DNA from: an uncultured Lachnoanaerobaculum sp.
Lineage (GTDB): Bacteria > Bacillota > Clostridia > Lachnospirales > Lachnospiraceae
Length of the DNA stretch: 20,276 nucleotides
Assembly (NCBI RefSeq): GCF_938015485.1
Contig: NZ_CALLVU010000038.1
Location: 1-20,276, forward strand
Direction of reading: 5' to 3'
The position numbers were made by a program, and so were the translations under genes. This document shows, in pieces, positions 1-8,037 of the stretch (within the stretch, counting starts at the first letter, position 1; every line of letters starts with the position of its first letter). The notes beneath the pieces are model-generated. The model was not told the DNA's origin. It made no database searches and worked only from the letters and a program-made list of their open reading frames with translations.

Positions 1-1395
1 ATGGGTGAAAACGGTGCGGGAAAATCCACTCTTATGAAGATCCTAACCGGAATATATTCAAAAGATGAGGGTGTTATAACCTTTGAAGGAAAAGAAGTTG
101 AATATAAGTCGGTATCCGAATCGGAGGAGGCAGGTATTGCGATTGTTCATCAGGAGCTTAATATGATGAACGATTTGACTGTAGCACAAAACCTCTTTAT
201 CGGTAAGGAAAGAAAAAAGGGCTTCTTTATAGATGATGCAAAGATGGCACAAGATGCCAAGGAGCTTTTTAGAAAGCTTAATGTAGATATAAATCCTAAT
301 GTAAAGATAGGAAGTCTGACTGTAGGAAAGCAGCAGATGGTCGAGATTGCAAAGGCTATTTCAACCAATGCAAAGGTTATCGTATTTGATGAGCCTACAG
401 CAGCCCTTACAGACTCCGAGATTGAAGAACTTTTCAAGGTTATAAACGATCTTAAGGCTAAGGGTACTGGAATAATTTATATCTCACACAGAATGGACGA
501 AATCAATGTTATCTCTGACAAGGTTATTGTTATGAGAGACGGAGAGTATGTCGGAACACTTGTTACAAAGGAATGTACAAAGGATGATATCATAAAGATG
601 ATGGTAGGAAGAACAGTCTTTATGGAGCCGAAAAGCAAGTCCGATGTTGCACCGGATGCGGAAGTGGTTTTAAAGTGTGAGAATCTCAACAGGGGAAAGT
701 ATGTAAAAAATGTCTCATTTGATCTGAAAAAAGGTGAAATACTCGGATTTTCAGGACTTATGGGTGCAGGAAGAACAGAAGTTGCCAGACTGATATTTGG
801 AGCCGATCCTATGGATTCGGGAAAGATATTTATCCATGGTAAAGAAGTAAGTATCAAATCTACAAAGGATGCGGTAAACGCAGGTATAGGTTACTTATCT
901 GAGGACAGAAAGAGATTCGGTCTTCTTGTAGATAAATCTGTAGAAGAGAATACAACAATCGCTTCACTTGAAAAGTTCGCAAAGGGTCTTTTCATAGACG
1001 GCGGCAAGGAAAAGACCGTCAGTGAAAAGTATGTTCAGGAACTTAAAACAAAGACACCTAATGTAAAGCAGATTATAAAGAAGCTTTCAGGCGGTAATCA
1101 GCAGAAGGTGGTTATAGCTAAGTGGCTGGTGAAGGATTCGGAGATACTTATATTTGATGAGCCTACAAGAGGTATTGATGTAGGCGCAAAGAGTGAAATA
1201 TATGATTTGATGGAAAGATTGGTCAAGGAAGGTAAGTCAATTATAATGATTTCTTCAGAGTTGTCTGAGGTGCTCAGAATGAGCGACAGAGTCATTGTAA
1301 TGTGTGAAGGCAGAATAACAGGATGCCTTGATATATCTGAGGCCAGTCAGGAGGGAATCATGACATGTGCAACAAATAGACAGGGGGCAAAATAA
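1..1395 (+). CDS. Sugar ABC transporter ATP-binding protein, RbsA/MglA type (5' partial)
   Basis: This is the ATPase of a monosaccharide importer, with two nucleotide-binding domains fused in one chain at the cytoplasmic face. The window opens inside the first Walker A (GENGAGKST, residues 2-10), so the first ATG is an internal codon and roughly 30-40 N-terminal residues lie upstream. The first domain has Walker B VIVFDEPTAAL and the degenerate signature LTVGKQQ. The second has the degenerate Walker A GLMGAGRTE, the signature LSGGNQQK and Walker B ILIFDEPTRGID, the asymmetric pattern normal for RbsA/MglA/XylG proteins. The stop codon overlaps the permease start by one base (TAATG), so the two are translationally coupled. 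The gene cannot name its sugar. The fucU and fucO homologues downstream suggest fucose or a similar deoxysugar, which is inference. Confidence 0.93.
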   Translation: MGENGAGKSTLMKILTGIYSKDEGVITFEGKEVEYKSVSESEEAGIAIVHQELNMMNDLTVAQNLFIGKERKKGFFIDDAKMAQDAKELFRKLNVDINPNVKIGSLTVGKQQMVEIAKAISTNAKVIVFDEPTAALTDSEIEELFKVINDLKAKGTGIIYISHRMDEINVISDKVIVMRDGEYVGTLVTKECTKDDIIKMMVGRTVFMEPKSKSDVAPDAEVVLKCENLNRGKYVKNVSFDLKKGEILGFSGLMGAGRTEVARLIFGADPMDSGKIFIHGKEVSIKSTKDAVNAGIGYLSEDRKRFGLLVDKSVEENTTIASLEKFAKGLFIDGGKEKTVSEKYVQELKTKTPNVKQIIKKLSGGNQQKVVIAKWLVKDSEILIFDEPTRGIDVGAKSEIYDLMERLVKEGKSIIMISSELSEVLRMSDRVIVMCEGRITGCLDISEASQEGIMTCATNRQGAK

Positions 1396-2369
1396 TGAAC
1401 CTAAAAAAGATTTTTTCAAATCAGCAGGCGGTTGTTATCGCTGCACTGGTATTGATATGTATAGTTTTTTCATTACTGACAAACAAGTTCTTACAACCTA
1501 CAACATTTACCAATATTTCAAAGTCGGCATATTATGTAGCGTTTATGGCAATCGGAGTTACATTCGTTATCGCTACAGGAGGTATTGACCTTTCAATAGG
1601 TACGGTTGCCATATGCTCGGCACTTATAGGCGGAACCTTTATGGAAAAGGGCGTACCTATGTTTGTAGTTATACTTATAATGCTTTTAGTAGGCGGAATC
1701 TTCGGACTTATAAACGGTATCTTGGTATCACACTTTGAGTTGCCGGCATTTATCGCCACACTTGGAACCATGATGGTATCAAGAGGTCTGGGATCAATAG
1801 TATCACAGACAAAGACCATCTCATTCCCACAGGGAACAAGTGCAGGTGCATGGTTCAGAGAGATATTTATGGTAACAAAAGACGGCGGAGCGTTACCTAA
1901 GAATTTTCCTACAGGTTTTATACTTTTAGCAGTATGTGCAGTTGTAATGGCAATAGTACTTAACAAGACAAGACTTGGAAGATATATACTTTCAATCGGT
2001 TCAAACAAGGAAGCTACAAGACTTTCAGGTATCGATGTAAAGAAATATGAGACTTTGGCATATGTGTTCTCAGGCTTGTTCGCAGCACTTGCAGGACTTG
2101 CATATGTAGCAGTATTCTCAACAGCACAGCCTAACACAGGTAACGGCTTCGAGCTTGATGCTATCGCAGGTGTAGTTATCGGCGGTACATCACTTTCAGG
2201 CGGTGTAGGTTCAATAGTCGGAACAATTATCGGTGTATTTATTATGACGGTACTTAAAATCGGTTTCCCGTATATCGGAGTACAGTCACACTATCAGCTC
2301 TTCATCACAGGAATCATATTGGTATTCGCTGTGTATATGGATATCTTAAATAGAAAAAGAAAGGGTTAA
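1395..2369 (+). CDS. Sugar ABC transporter permease, RbsC type
   Basis: This is the membrane subunit of the sugar importer, a BPD_transp_2-type permease that pairs as a dimer with the RbsA-type ATPase. At 324 residues it is of normal family length. It consists of about 8-10 hydrophobic helices, starting with one at about residues 12-30. Family hallmarks are the GGIDLSIG segment near residue 62, the cytoplasmic RLGRYILSIGSNKEATRLSGI coupling segment, and the Gly-rich VVIGGTSLSGGVGSIVGT helix near the C-terminus. The start ATG shares its first A with the ATPase stop. A G-run (GGGGG) just upstream serves as ribosome binding site. The binding lipoprotein follows after 14 bases, giving the classic ATPase-permease-binding protein order. 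Confidence 0.93.
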   Translation: MNLKKIFSNQQAVVIAALVLICIVFSLLTNKFLQPTTFTNISKSAYYVAFMAIGVTFVIATGGIDLSIGTVAICSALIGGTFMEKGVPMFVVILIMLLVGGIFGLINGILVSHFELPAFIATLGTMMVSRGLGSIVSQTKTISFPQGTSAGAWFREIFMVTKDGGALPKNFPTGFILLAVCAVVMAIVLNKTRLGRYILSIGSNKEATRLSGIDVKKYETLAYVFSGLFAALAGLAYVAVFSTAQPNTGNGFELDAIAGVVIGGTSLSGGVGSIVGTIIGVFIMTVLKIGFPYIGVQSHYQLFITGIILVFAVYMDILNRKRKG

Positions 2370-2383
2370 ATAAGGAGGAAATT

Positions 2384-3502
2384 ATGAAGAAGAGAATTTT
2401 GGCAGTTGCAGTAGCAGGTTTGATGGCAATGTCACTTGCAGCATGTGGAGGTGGTTCAGGTAGCGGTTCAAGCGAGGCTGATAAGACAACAGCAGCAGCG
2501 GCAGACAGCTCACAGGCTGACGCGTCAAAGACAGACGGCGCAGGCGGTAAGACAATTGAAGTTATTGCAAAGGGCTTCCAGCATCAGTTCTGGAAGGCTG
2601 TAGAAAAGGGAGCAAAGCAGGCAGGTAGTGACTTGGGAGTAACAGTACATTTCCAAGGACCTGATAACGAGTCAGCTATTGCACAGCAGGTTGAGTATCT
2701 GGATGCTGCAATTGCACAAAAGCCTACAGCTATCTGCTTTGCGGCACTTGATACACAGGCAAGTCTCGGTTCAATCCAGAAAGCAATGGATGACGGTATT
2801 CCAATGATTGGATTTGACTCAGGTGTTCCTGATGCACCGGAAGGAGCTATCAAGGCAAATGCGGCTACAAACAACTTGGAAGCAGGAAAATTGGCGGCTG
2901 ATGAGACATATAAGCTTATCAAGGACAAGATTGACGGCGCTTCAGGTACAGTAAGAATCGGTGTTGTTGCTCAGGAGTCAAACTCACAGTCAATCGTTGA
3001 GAGAACAAAGGGATTTGTTGAAGAGATGAAGAAGAACATCGGAGAAGATAAGGTTTCTGTAGAGGGACATGACAGCTTAAAGGCTGAAAAGGCAGGTGCT
3101 CCTGTAGTTATCGATGTAGGTATCCCTGCAGAAGTAAAGGATGCGGACGCTGCAGCTGTAGCATCGGCAATACTTGAGAAGTCAGATCTTATCGCAATCT
3201 ACGGTTCAAACGAGTTTGCGGCAAACGCAATCATCACAGCTAACGAAGGTCTTGATAAGATCGGTAAGGACAAAGTTGTTGCAGTAGGATTTGATGCAGG
3301 TAAGAAGCAGCTTCAGGCAATCAAAGACGGTTTATTTGCAGGTAGTGTAACACAGGATCCTGTACAAATCGGATATAAGGCTGTAGAGCTTGCAGTTAAG
3401 GCTGCAAACGGCGAGAGCGTATCAGACGTTGATACAGGTGCTTTATGGTACACAAAGGACAACATGGAAGATCCTAAGATTGCTCCTTGTCTTTATGAAT
3501 AG
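2384..3502 (+). CDS. Sugar ABC transporter substrate-binding lipoprotein
   Basis: This is the extracellular receptor of the importer, a periplasmic-binding-protein-like (RbsB type) domain tethered to the membrane by lipid. Residues 1-20 form a lipoprotein signal peptide with the lipobox LAAC, so Cys21 is the predicted lipidated residue. A Gly/Ser/Ala/Asp-rich linker follows to about residue 55, then a two-lobed sugar-binding domain of about 315 residues (start KTIEVIAKGFQHQFW; hinge region GIPMIGFDSGVPD). The ribosome binding site is AAGGAGGAA, seven bases or fewer from the ATG. Aromatic residues near the N-terminus of the mature domain (FQHQFW) are typical sugar-stacking positions. The gene sits between the permease and the mutarotase, so it belongs to the same operon. 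The exact ligand is inferred from context only. Confidence 0.92.
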   Translation: MKKRILAVAVAGLMAMSLAACGGGSGSGSSEADKTTAAAADSSQADASKTDGAGGKTIEVIAKGFQHQFWKAVEKGAKQAGSDLGVTVHFQGPDNESAIAQQVEYLDAAIAQKPTAICFAALDTQASLGSIQKAMDDGIPMIGFDSGVPDAPEGAIKANAATNNLEAGKLAADETYKLIKDKIDGASGTVRIGVVAQESNSQSIVERTKGFVEEMKKNIGEDKVSVEGHDSLKAEKAGAPVVIDVGIPAEVKDADAAAVASAILEKSDLIAIYGSNEFAANAIITANEGLDKIGKDKVVAVGFDAGKKQLQAIKDGLFAGSVTQDPVQIGYKAVELAVKAANGESVSDVDTGALWYTKDNMEDPKIAPCLYE

Positions 3503-3510
3503 AGGCAATT

Positions 3511-3942
3511 ATGCTTAAAGGTATACCTAAGATAATTTCACCGGAACTTTTGAAATACCTTTGTGAAATGGGCCACTCTGACAGATTGGTAATAGCAGAC
3601 GGCAATTTCCCCACACATAGCGTGGGGAAAAATGCCCATGTCATAAGGATGGACGGTCACGGTGTATGTGAGATACTGGATGCCATACTTAAGCTTTTTC
3701 CGCTTGATACCTATGACGAGCATCCTGTAAGAATAATGGAAAAGGTGCCGGGAGACACTGTCGAGACACCTATTTGGGACGAGTTTGAAAAGATAGTATC
3801 AAAGTATGATACAAGAAAAGATATCATAGGTGGAATTGAAAGATTTCAGTTCTATGAGGAAGCAAGGAAGGCATATTTAATTATTGCCACATCGGAAGAA
3901 GCACTTTACGGCAATATAATGTTACAAAAGGGCGTTGTATAA
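3511..3942 (+). CDS. fucU: L-fucose mutarotase, FucU (RbsD/FucU family)
   Basis: FucU interconverts the alpha and beta anomers of L-fucose in the cytoplasm, feeding the anomer used by fucose isomerase. The 143-residue protein covers the whole family and opens with the very FucU-like MLKGIPKIISPELLKYLCEMGH, whose His22 matches the catalytic His of the E. coli protein as I remember it. FPTHSVG (about residues 34-40) and the C-terminal FYEEARKAY followed by YGNIMLQKG are further family motifs and separate it from ribose-specific RbsD. It starts 8 bases after the binding-protein stop, with AGAGG as ribosome binding site, and ends 19 bases before fucO. A perfect 9-bp hairpin lies inside the coding sequence and is listed separately. 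Substrate assignment is strong by resemblance and by the fucO neighbour, but not proven. Confidence 0.9.
   Translation: MLKGIPKIISPELLKYLCEMGHSDRLVIADGNFPTHSVGKNAHVIRMDGHGVCEILDAILKLFPLDTYDEHPVRIMEKVPGDTVETPIWDEFEKIVSKYDTRKDIIGGIERFQFYEEARKAYLIIATSEEALYGNIMLQKGVV
3606..3630 (+). repeat. Perfect 9-bp inverted repeat inside fucU
   Basis: TTTCCCCAC (3606-3614) and GTGGGGAAA (3622-3630) pair perfectly around the 7-base loop ACATAGC, about 95 bases into the coding region. It encodes the conserved FPTHSVG stretch, so part of the symmetry may be forced by protein sequence. No T-run follows, so it is not a standard terminator. It could slow ribosomes or act as an mRNA processing or stability element; that is inference. 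Confidence 0.6.
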
Positions 3943-3961
3943 CAAATTAGGGGGATTCATT

Positions 3962-5110
3962 ATGGCTAACAAAATTGTATTAAACGAGACATCTTATCAT
4001 GGAAAGGGTGCAATCTTAAATGTTCCGACAGAGGCAAAGCTTCGCGGATTTAAGAAAGCGTTTATCTGTTCCGATCCTGATCTTGTTAAGTTTAATGTGA
4101 CAAAGAAAGTTACTGATTTACTTGATAAAGAGGGGCTTGAGTATGAATTGTATTCCAATATCAAGGCAAATCCTACTATTGAGAATGTTCAAACCGGAGT
4201 TGAGGCTTTCAAAAAATCCGGAGCCGACTACATAATAGCTATCGGCGGAGGTTCATCTATGGACACCTCAAAGGCTATCGGTATAATTATTGCAAATCCT
4301 GAGTTTGAGGATGTAAGAAGTCTTGAGGGGCTTTCACCTACAAAGCACCCGTCAGTTCCGATATTTGCAATACCTACAACAGCAGGTACCGCGGCAGAGG
4401 TTACTATAAATTATGTTATCACAGATGTTGAGAAGAAAAGAAAGTTTGTCTGTGTAGATGCACATGATATTCCTGTAGTGGCATTTGTAGATCCTGATAT
4501 GATGTCAAGTATGCCGAAAGGACTTACAGCATCAACAGGTATGGATGCACTTACACATGCTATTGAAGGATATACCACAAAGGGTGCAAATGTTATAACG
4601 GATATGTTTAACCTTAAGGCTATTGAGCTTATTGCAAAGTCACTTCGCGGTGCAGTAGAGAATACCACCGAGGGAAGAGAGGGCATGGCTGTAGGACAGT
4701 ACCTTACAGGAATGGGATTTTCTAACTGCGGACTTGGAATAGTTCATTCAATGGCACACGGACTTGGCGCATTGTATGATACACCTCACGGTGTGGCAAA
4801 TGCTATCATTCTTCCTACAGTTATGGAATATAATGCCGATGCGGTAGGCGAGAAGTTAAGAGACGTTGCCAAGGCTATGGGCGTTGAGGGCACAGAGAAG
4901 ATGAGCGAAGCCGAGTACAAAAAGGCGGCTGTTGATGCGGTAAAGAAGCTTTCTGAAGATGTAGGCATTCCGAAGGATTTGAAAGAAATAGTAAAACCTG
5001 AGGATGTAGACTTCTTGTCACAGTCAGCCATGGATGATGCTTGCAGACCGGGCAACCCGAGAGATCCTAAGTTTGAGGAGATCAAGGAATTATTCTTAAG
5101 CTTGATGTAA
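3962..5110 (+). CDS. fucO: Lactaldehyde reductase / L-1,2-propanediol oxidoreductase, FucO
   Basis: This is an iron-dependent group III alcohol dehydrogenase that reduces L-lactaldehyde, the aldolase product of fucose or rhamnose breakdown, to L-1,2-propanediol with NADH in the cytoplasm. The product is 382 residues, essentially the length of E. coli FucO, and starts with a nearly identical MANKIVLNET. Visible motifs are the nucleotide-binding GGGSSMD (95-101), PTTAGTAAEVT (138-148), and metal ligands Asp195, His199, His262 and His276, each one residue before the E. coli positions 196, 200, 263 and 277. I chose the ATG at 3962 (GGGGG ribosome binding site 3950-3954) over an in-frame ATG at 3935, which would overlap fucU and add nine unrelated residues. 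It is last in the sugar operon; a strong hairpin follows. Isomerase, kinase and aldolase genes are not in view. Confidence 0.94.
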   Translation: MANKIVLNETSYHGKGAILNVPTEAKLRGFKKAFICSDPDLVKFNVTKKVTDLLDKEGLEYELYSNIKANPTIENVQTGVEAFKKSGADYIIAIGGGSSMDTSKAIGIIIANPEFEDVRSLEGLSPTKHPSVPIFAIPTTAGTAAEVTINYVITDVEKKRKFVCVDAHDIPVVAFVDPDMMSSMPKGLTASTGMDALTHAIEGYTTKGANVITDMFNLKAIELIAKSLRGAVENTTEGREGMAVGQYLTGMGFSNCGLGIVHSMAHGLGALYDTPHGVANAIILPTVMEYNADAVGEKLRDVAKAMGVEGTEKMSEAEYKKAAVDAVKKLSEDVGIPKDLKEIVKPEDVDFLSQSAMDDACRPGNPRDPKFEEIKELFLSLM

Positions 5111-5138
5111 AATTGATACCTTCTATATTATTTTAATA

Positions 5139-5178
5139 AAAGGGTGTATACTTACTTTAGGGTGAGTATATGCCCTTT
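5139..5178 (+). terminator. Hairpin terminator after fucO
   Basis: A 17-bp stem (5139-5155 with 5162-5178) encloses the 6-base loop TTTAGG. Thirteen pairs are Watson-Crick or better and three or four are G-U when transcribed. The left arm begins AAAGGG and the right arm ends CCCTTT. The tail GTGCTTTACTTATT is T-rich but not a clean U-run, so termination efficiency is uncertain. Its symmetry would also place an A/T-rich flank on the other strand, although no minus-strand gene is seen. Confidence 0.7.
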
Positions 5179-5235
5179 GTGCTTTACTTATTAAAATGTT
5201 ATTTACAAATCCGGGCAATAAATGGAGGAAACTAA

Positions 5236-5697
5236 ATGGAAGTTATAGAAACCCCGTGGAATCGACTGGGTAAATTTATAGAATTGGGATTTGGAATTCC
5301 ATTTTTTATAGTAGGGTTATTTTGGTTTTTTCAAGATAGAAGTGTTGCTTTTTTGTACAATGGTGCTCTATGGATTGTGGTTGGTTTAATACTGTTGTTA
5401 AAGGTAAAAATTGATAAATATAAACTTAAAATATTAGAAAAAGAAGGCTTGTGTTATGAATGTTTTGTTACCGGAGTCATTCCGATAAATATGATTAGAA
5501 TCGGCAATTATCTTACAGCCCGAATTAAATATACTTACAACAGTGAACAGTCTGAAATCAACGATATAACTGGTTGTTACTTGCTTTCTCCATGGGATAG
5601 AGTAGAGAATTTGAGTGCAAGAATTTATATAAAAAGGAATAATAATAAACAAAGGATACTTATTTTATTTAGAAAAAAAGATATTTTTAAAGTATAA
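5236..5697 (+). CDS. Small two-helix membrane protein of unknown function
   Basis: I do not recognise this 153-residue protein. It has two hydrophobic segments near the N-terminus (about residues 16-32, rich in Phe, and 39-55), separated by a short FQDRS loop. A charged soluble tail of about 95 residues follows, with beta-strand-like character (YLTARIKYTYNSEQSEI, RIYIKRNNNKQRILILF). The layout loosely recalls DUF3592-like proteins, but that is a guess. The ATG has GGAGG at 5224-5228, at good spacing. It ends 8 bases before the zinc-ribbon gene, so the two are probably cotranscribed. Base composition is visibly richer in A/T than the fuc genes, compatible with a lineage-specific or acquired gene. 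No clear promoter was found in the 125-base gap before it. Confidence 0.75.
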   Translation: MEVIETPWNRLGKFIELGFGIPFFIVGLFWFFQDRSVAFLYNGALWIVVGLILLLKVKIDKYKLKILEKEGLCYECFVTGVIPINMIRIGNYLTARIKYTYNSEQSEINDITGCYLLSPWDRVENLSARIYIKRNNNKQRILILFRKKDIFKV

Positions 5698-5705
5698 GGA
5701 GATCT

Positions 5706-5936
5706 ATGACCGAGTTTAAAAGAAAATGCCCTTATTGCGGCAGAGCAATGGAAAAGGGGAGTATACCTCCGGGAAGATATTCGCTTAAGTGGAAGAGTGA
5801 TTATGAAAACAGAAGCAGTTTAAACTATATGTTTAATTTCGATAAAAGGGATGTAAAACTGGCTTCTGTTTGGGGTGAAATATGTTGTACCGCCTACCTT
5901 TGCAGAGTTTGCAGGAAGATAGTAATTGATGTATGA
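5706..5936 (+). CDS. Small zinc-ribbon protein (PF20097/DUF6487-like)
   Basis: This 76-residue protein has two Cys pairs, CPYC (Cys8, Cys11) and CRVC (Cys66, Cys69), that should bind one zinc ion, plus an extra CC at 60-61. The order CPYCGRAMEKGSI, then a Trp/Lys strand (LKWKSD), then AYLCRVCRKIVIDV matches the small zinc-ribbon family I know as PF20097/DUF6487, common in clostridia and of unknown role. The protein looks complete at both ends. AAGGAGA serves as ribosome binding site. Its stop codon lies inside ATGA, where the reading frame of the damaged RND gene opens. That overlap looks like the product of a deletion or insertion that fused unrelated sequences, not an evolved coupling. Confidence 0.8.
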   Translation: MTEFKRKCPYCGRAMEKGSIPPGRYSLKWKSDYENRSSLNYMFNFDKRDVKLASVWGEICCTAYLCRVCRKIVIDV

Positions 5937-6937
5937 CTTTAAATAGCTGTTTTAATACAGCCGTAAGTGTGGTATATCCGGGAGCATCGCCGGCAGACAT
6001 TGATGAGCTTGTATCAAAGAAAATAGAGTCACAGGTTTCCACACTCAGCGGAATAGATACCGTTACTATAAATTCTATGGAAAATGTGGCGACAGTACTT
6101 TTACAATACAAGTACGGCACAAATATGGATAAGGCATACATTAACTTAAAGAAGTCACTGGACAGTGTAAAGCCCGATTTACCCAAGGATGCCAATGATC
6201 CGAATATCATGGAAATAAATATGAGTTCTCAGGCAGACATGGTATTAAGTGTGGCAGGCGGCAGTGACGGAAATCTATATGATTATGTAGAAGCCAATAT
6301 ATTACCTGAACTTAGAAAGATATCTTCCGTAGGAGATGTGTCTATATCAGGAGGACAGTCAAGCTATGTAAGGATAGAATTGCTACCTGAAAAGATGGCA
6401 CAGTACAATCTTACAATGAATGATGTAAGCGGCGTTGTCGGCAGCGCGGATTTTTCAATGCCTTCAGGAAAGGTGGATTACGGCAATCAGTCATTAAGTG
6501 TAAGCGTAGGCGCAGACTATAAGGGTGTTGAGAAGCTGAAGAATGTAGTAATTCCGCTAAGGTCGGGAGATGTTATACATCTTAGTGATGTTGCAAATGT
6601 ATATGATGCACTTGAGAAAAAAAGTTCGCTAAGTAGGTATGACGGGCAGGATGTAGTGTCCGTATCCATAACAAAGCAACAGTCGGCTACTTCGGTTGAA
6701 GTTTCAGATGAGGTACAAAAGGCTATAAAGCAATTGGAAGCTTCCAATAAAAATCTTAAGATCACTACAATTTCAGACAATTCAAAAAATATCAGAGATT
6801 CTATAAGTGATGTATTTCAGACATTGATTATGGCTGTAGCACTATCAATGATTGTACTGTTTATCTTTTTCGGAGATATTAGAGCATCTCTTATTGTAGG
6901 AAGCTCAATACCTATATCTGTAATGGTTCCACTCTGA
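5933..6937 (+). pseudogene. RND efflux permease fragment 1 (porter domain to TM2/TM3; N-terminus lost)
   Basis: This is the first of three pieces of one RND (AcrB/HAE-type) multidrug efflux permease. Homology begins abruptly at SVVYPGASPADIDELV, about 5960, a segment that follows TM1 in intact proteins, so about 35-40 N-terminal residues with TM1 are missing. The rest matches the N-half porter domain (IDTVTINSMENVATVLLQY, DVSISGGQSSYVRI, VIHLSDVANV) and continues into TM2 (LIMAVALSMIVLFIFF) and the start of TM3 (GSSIPISVMV). At about 6928 the frame jumps to a later part of the protein, and the old frame stops at 6935-6937. The first eight or so residues (MTLNSCFN) are junction sequence; the start codon is not native. 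It cannot make a working pump alone. Confidence 0.85.
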
Positions 6938-8037
6938 CTACCTGTGTTGTATTCCTGCCGCTGGCTGTACTTAAAGGACTTTCAGGACAGCTGTTTTCAC
7001 AGCTTGGCTATACAATAGTATTTTGTATGGCGGCATCACTGTTTTCAGCGGTTATGATTGTGCCGCTTTTGTATTTCTTCTTCCATCAGAAGGAAAAAGA
7101 AGATACTGTTGCAAGCAGAGCACTCCATAAACTTCAGAATACATACAGAGATACCGTAAAAAAGATATTGCCAAGGAAATTGTTTGTAGTAGGAACTGCA
7201 ATCATTCTTCTTATAATATCTTTTGTATTTGCAAGGAATGTAGGTATTGTACTTATGCCGGATTCCGACGAAGGTCAGATACAGATAAGTATGAGTGTTG
7301 AGCCGGGGCTCAGTATAGATGATGTTGATAAGCTTTCAAAACAGGTGGAGGACTATGTAAAGGCTGATAATGATGTTGAGAACTATCAGATGACATACGG
7401 TTCATCAAGTTCTTTGACACAAGATTCAGGTGTCAATATAGTAGCATATCTGAAAAAGCATAGAAGCAGAAGTACAAGGGAGATTATAAAAGAGTGGCAA
7501 CCGGTGCTTATGAAGATCCCGGATGCTTCTATCTCGGTAAAGAATATGTCACAGACGTCCGGAACTTTTTCAAATGATAAAGTGGAAATTGACCTTCAAG
7601 GTACAGACTATGAACTGTTGAAAAAGACGGCAAACGATTTAGTTAATAAGATGCATTCACAAAATTATCTTTTGAATGTACGTTCAAGTGCTGAAAATGC
7701 GGTTCCTATTGTGAAAGTAAATGTCGATCCGGTACAGGCTGAGGCAATAGGTATGACACCGAGAAATATAGCGGGAATGGTATATCAGACACTTAGCGAT
7801 AATGAGGTGATGAAGTATTCTTCAGGAGATTCCACTATTACAGTGAAGATGAATTATCCTGATGATACATATAACACAATTGATAAAATAAAGAGTATAC
7901 TTATACCGACAGCTACAGGCGGAGTGAAGGCACTTTCAGATATTGCAAGTGTGGAGTTTGAAGACAGTGGGTTCACTTGCAAATGCATTGCTCACAGCGA
8001 TATTCCCGGTATTTATAGTTATGGCAATGCAGTTTGA
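6928..8037 (+). pseudogene. RND efflux permease fragment 2 (TM5-TM7 and C-half porter domain)
   Basis: This is the second piece of the same RND permease, in a different frame from the first. Homology resumes at codon 6928 with STLTTCVVFLPL (TM5 region) and runs through TM6 (FCMAASLFSAVMIVPLLYFFF), TM7 (LFVVGTAIILLIISFVFA), the PDSDEGQIQI strand and the C-half porter domain to LSDIASVEFEDS. Compared with AcrB, about 60-75 residues between TM3 and this point are absent, including the TM4 motif that carries the two proton-relay aspartates. Any internal start (ATG at 7027) would give only a partial protein. At about 7968 a further deletion shifts the frame again, and the old frame ends with 22 unrelated residues at 8037. 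Confidence 0.85.

Noticed and set aside
1532..2137. 201-codon open frame on the minus strand
   Set aside because: It lies wholly antisense to the conserved permease gene, has low-complexity Ser/Pro/Thr composition and no domain.
3606..3630. CRISPR-repeat-like palindrome (CCCCAC...GTGGGG)
   Set aside because: It resembles type I-E repeat cores, but is a single copy inside a conserved coding motif of fucU, with no second repeat or spacer nearby.
3935..3961. Upstream start extending fucO by nine codons
   Set aside because: It would overlap fucU, lacks homology, and the ATG at 3962 has a good ribosome binding site and a FucO-like N-terminus.
5933..5961. Translational coupling (ATGA) between the zinc-ribbon gene and the RND fragment
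   Set aside because: The RND fragment lacks its N-terminus, so the overlap is a junction accident rather than a native start.
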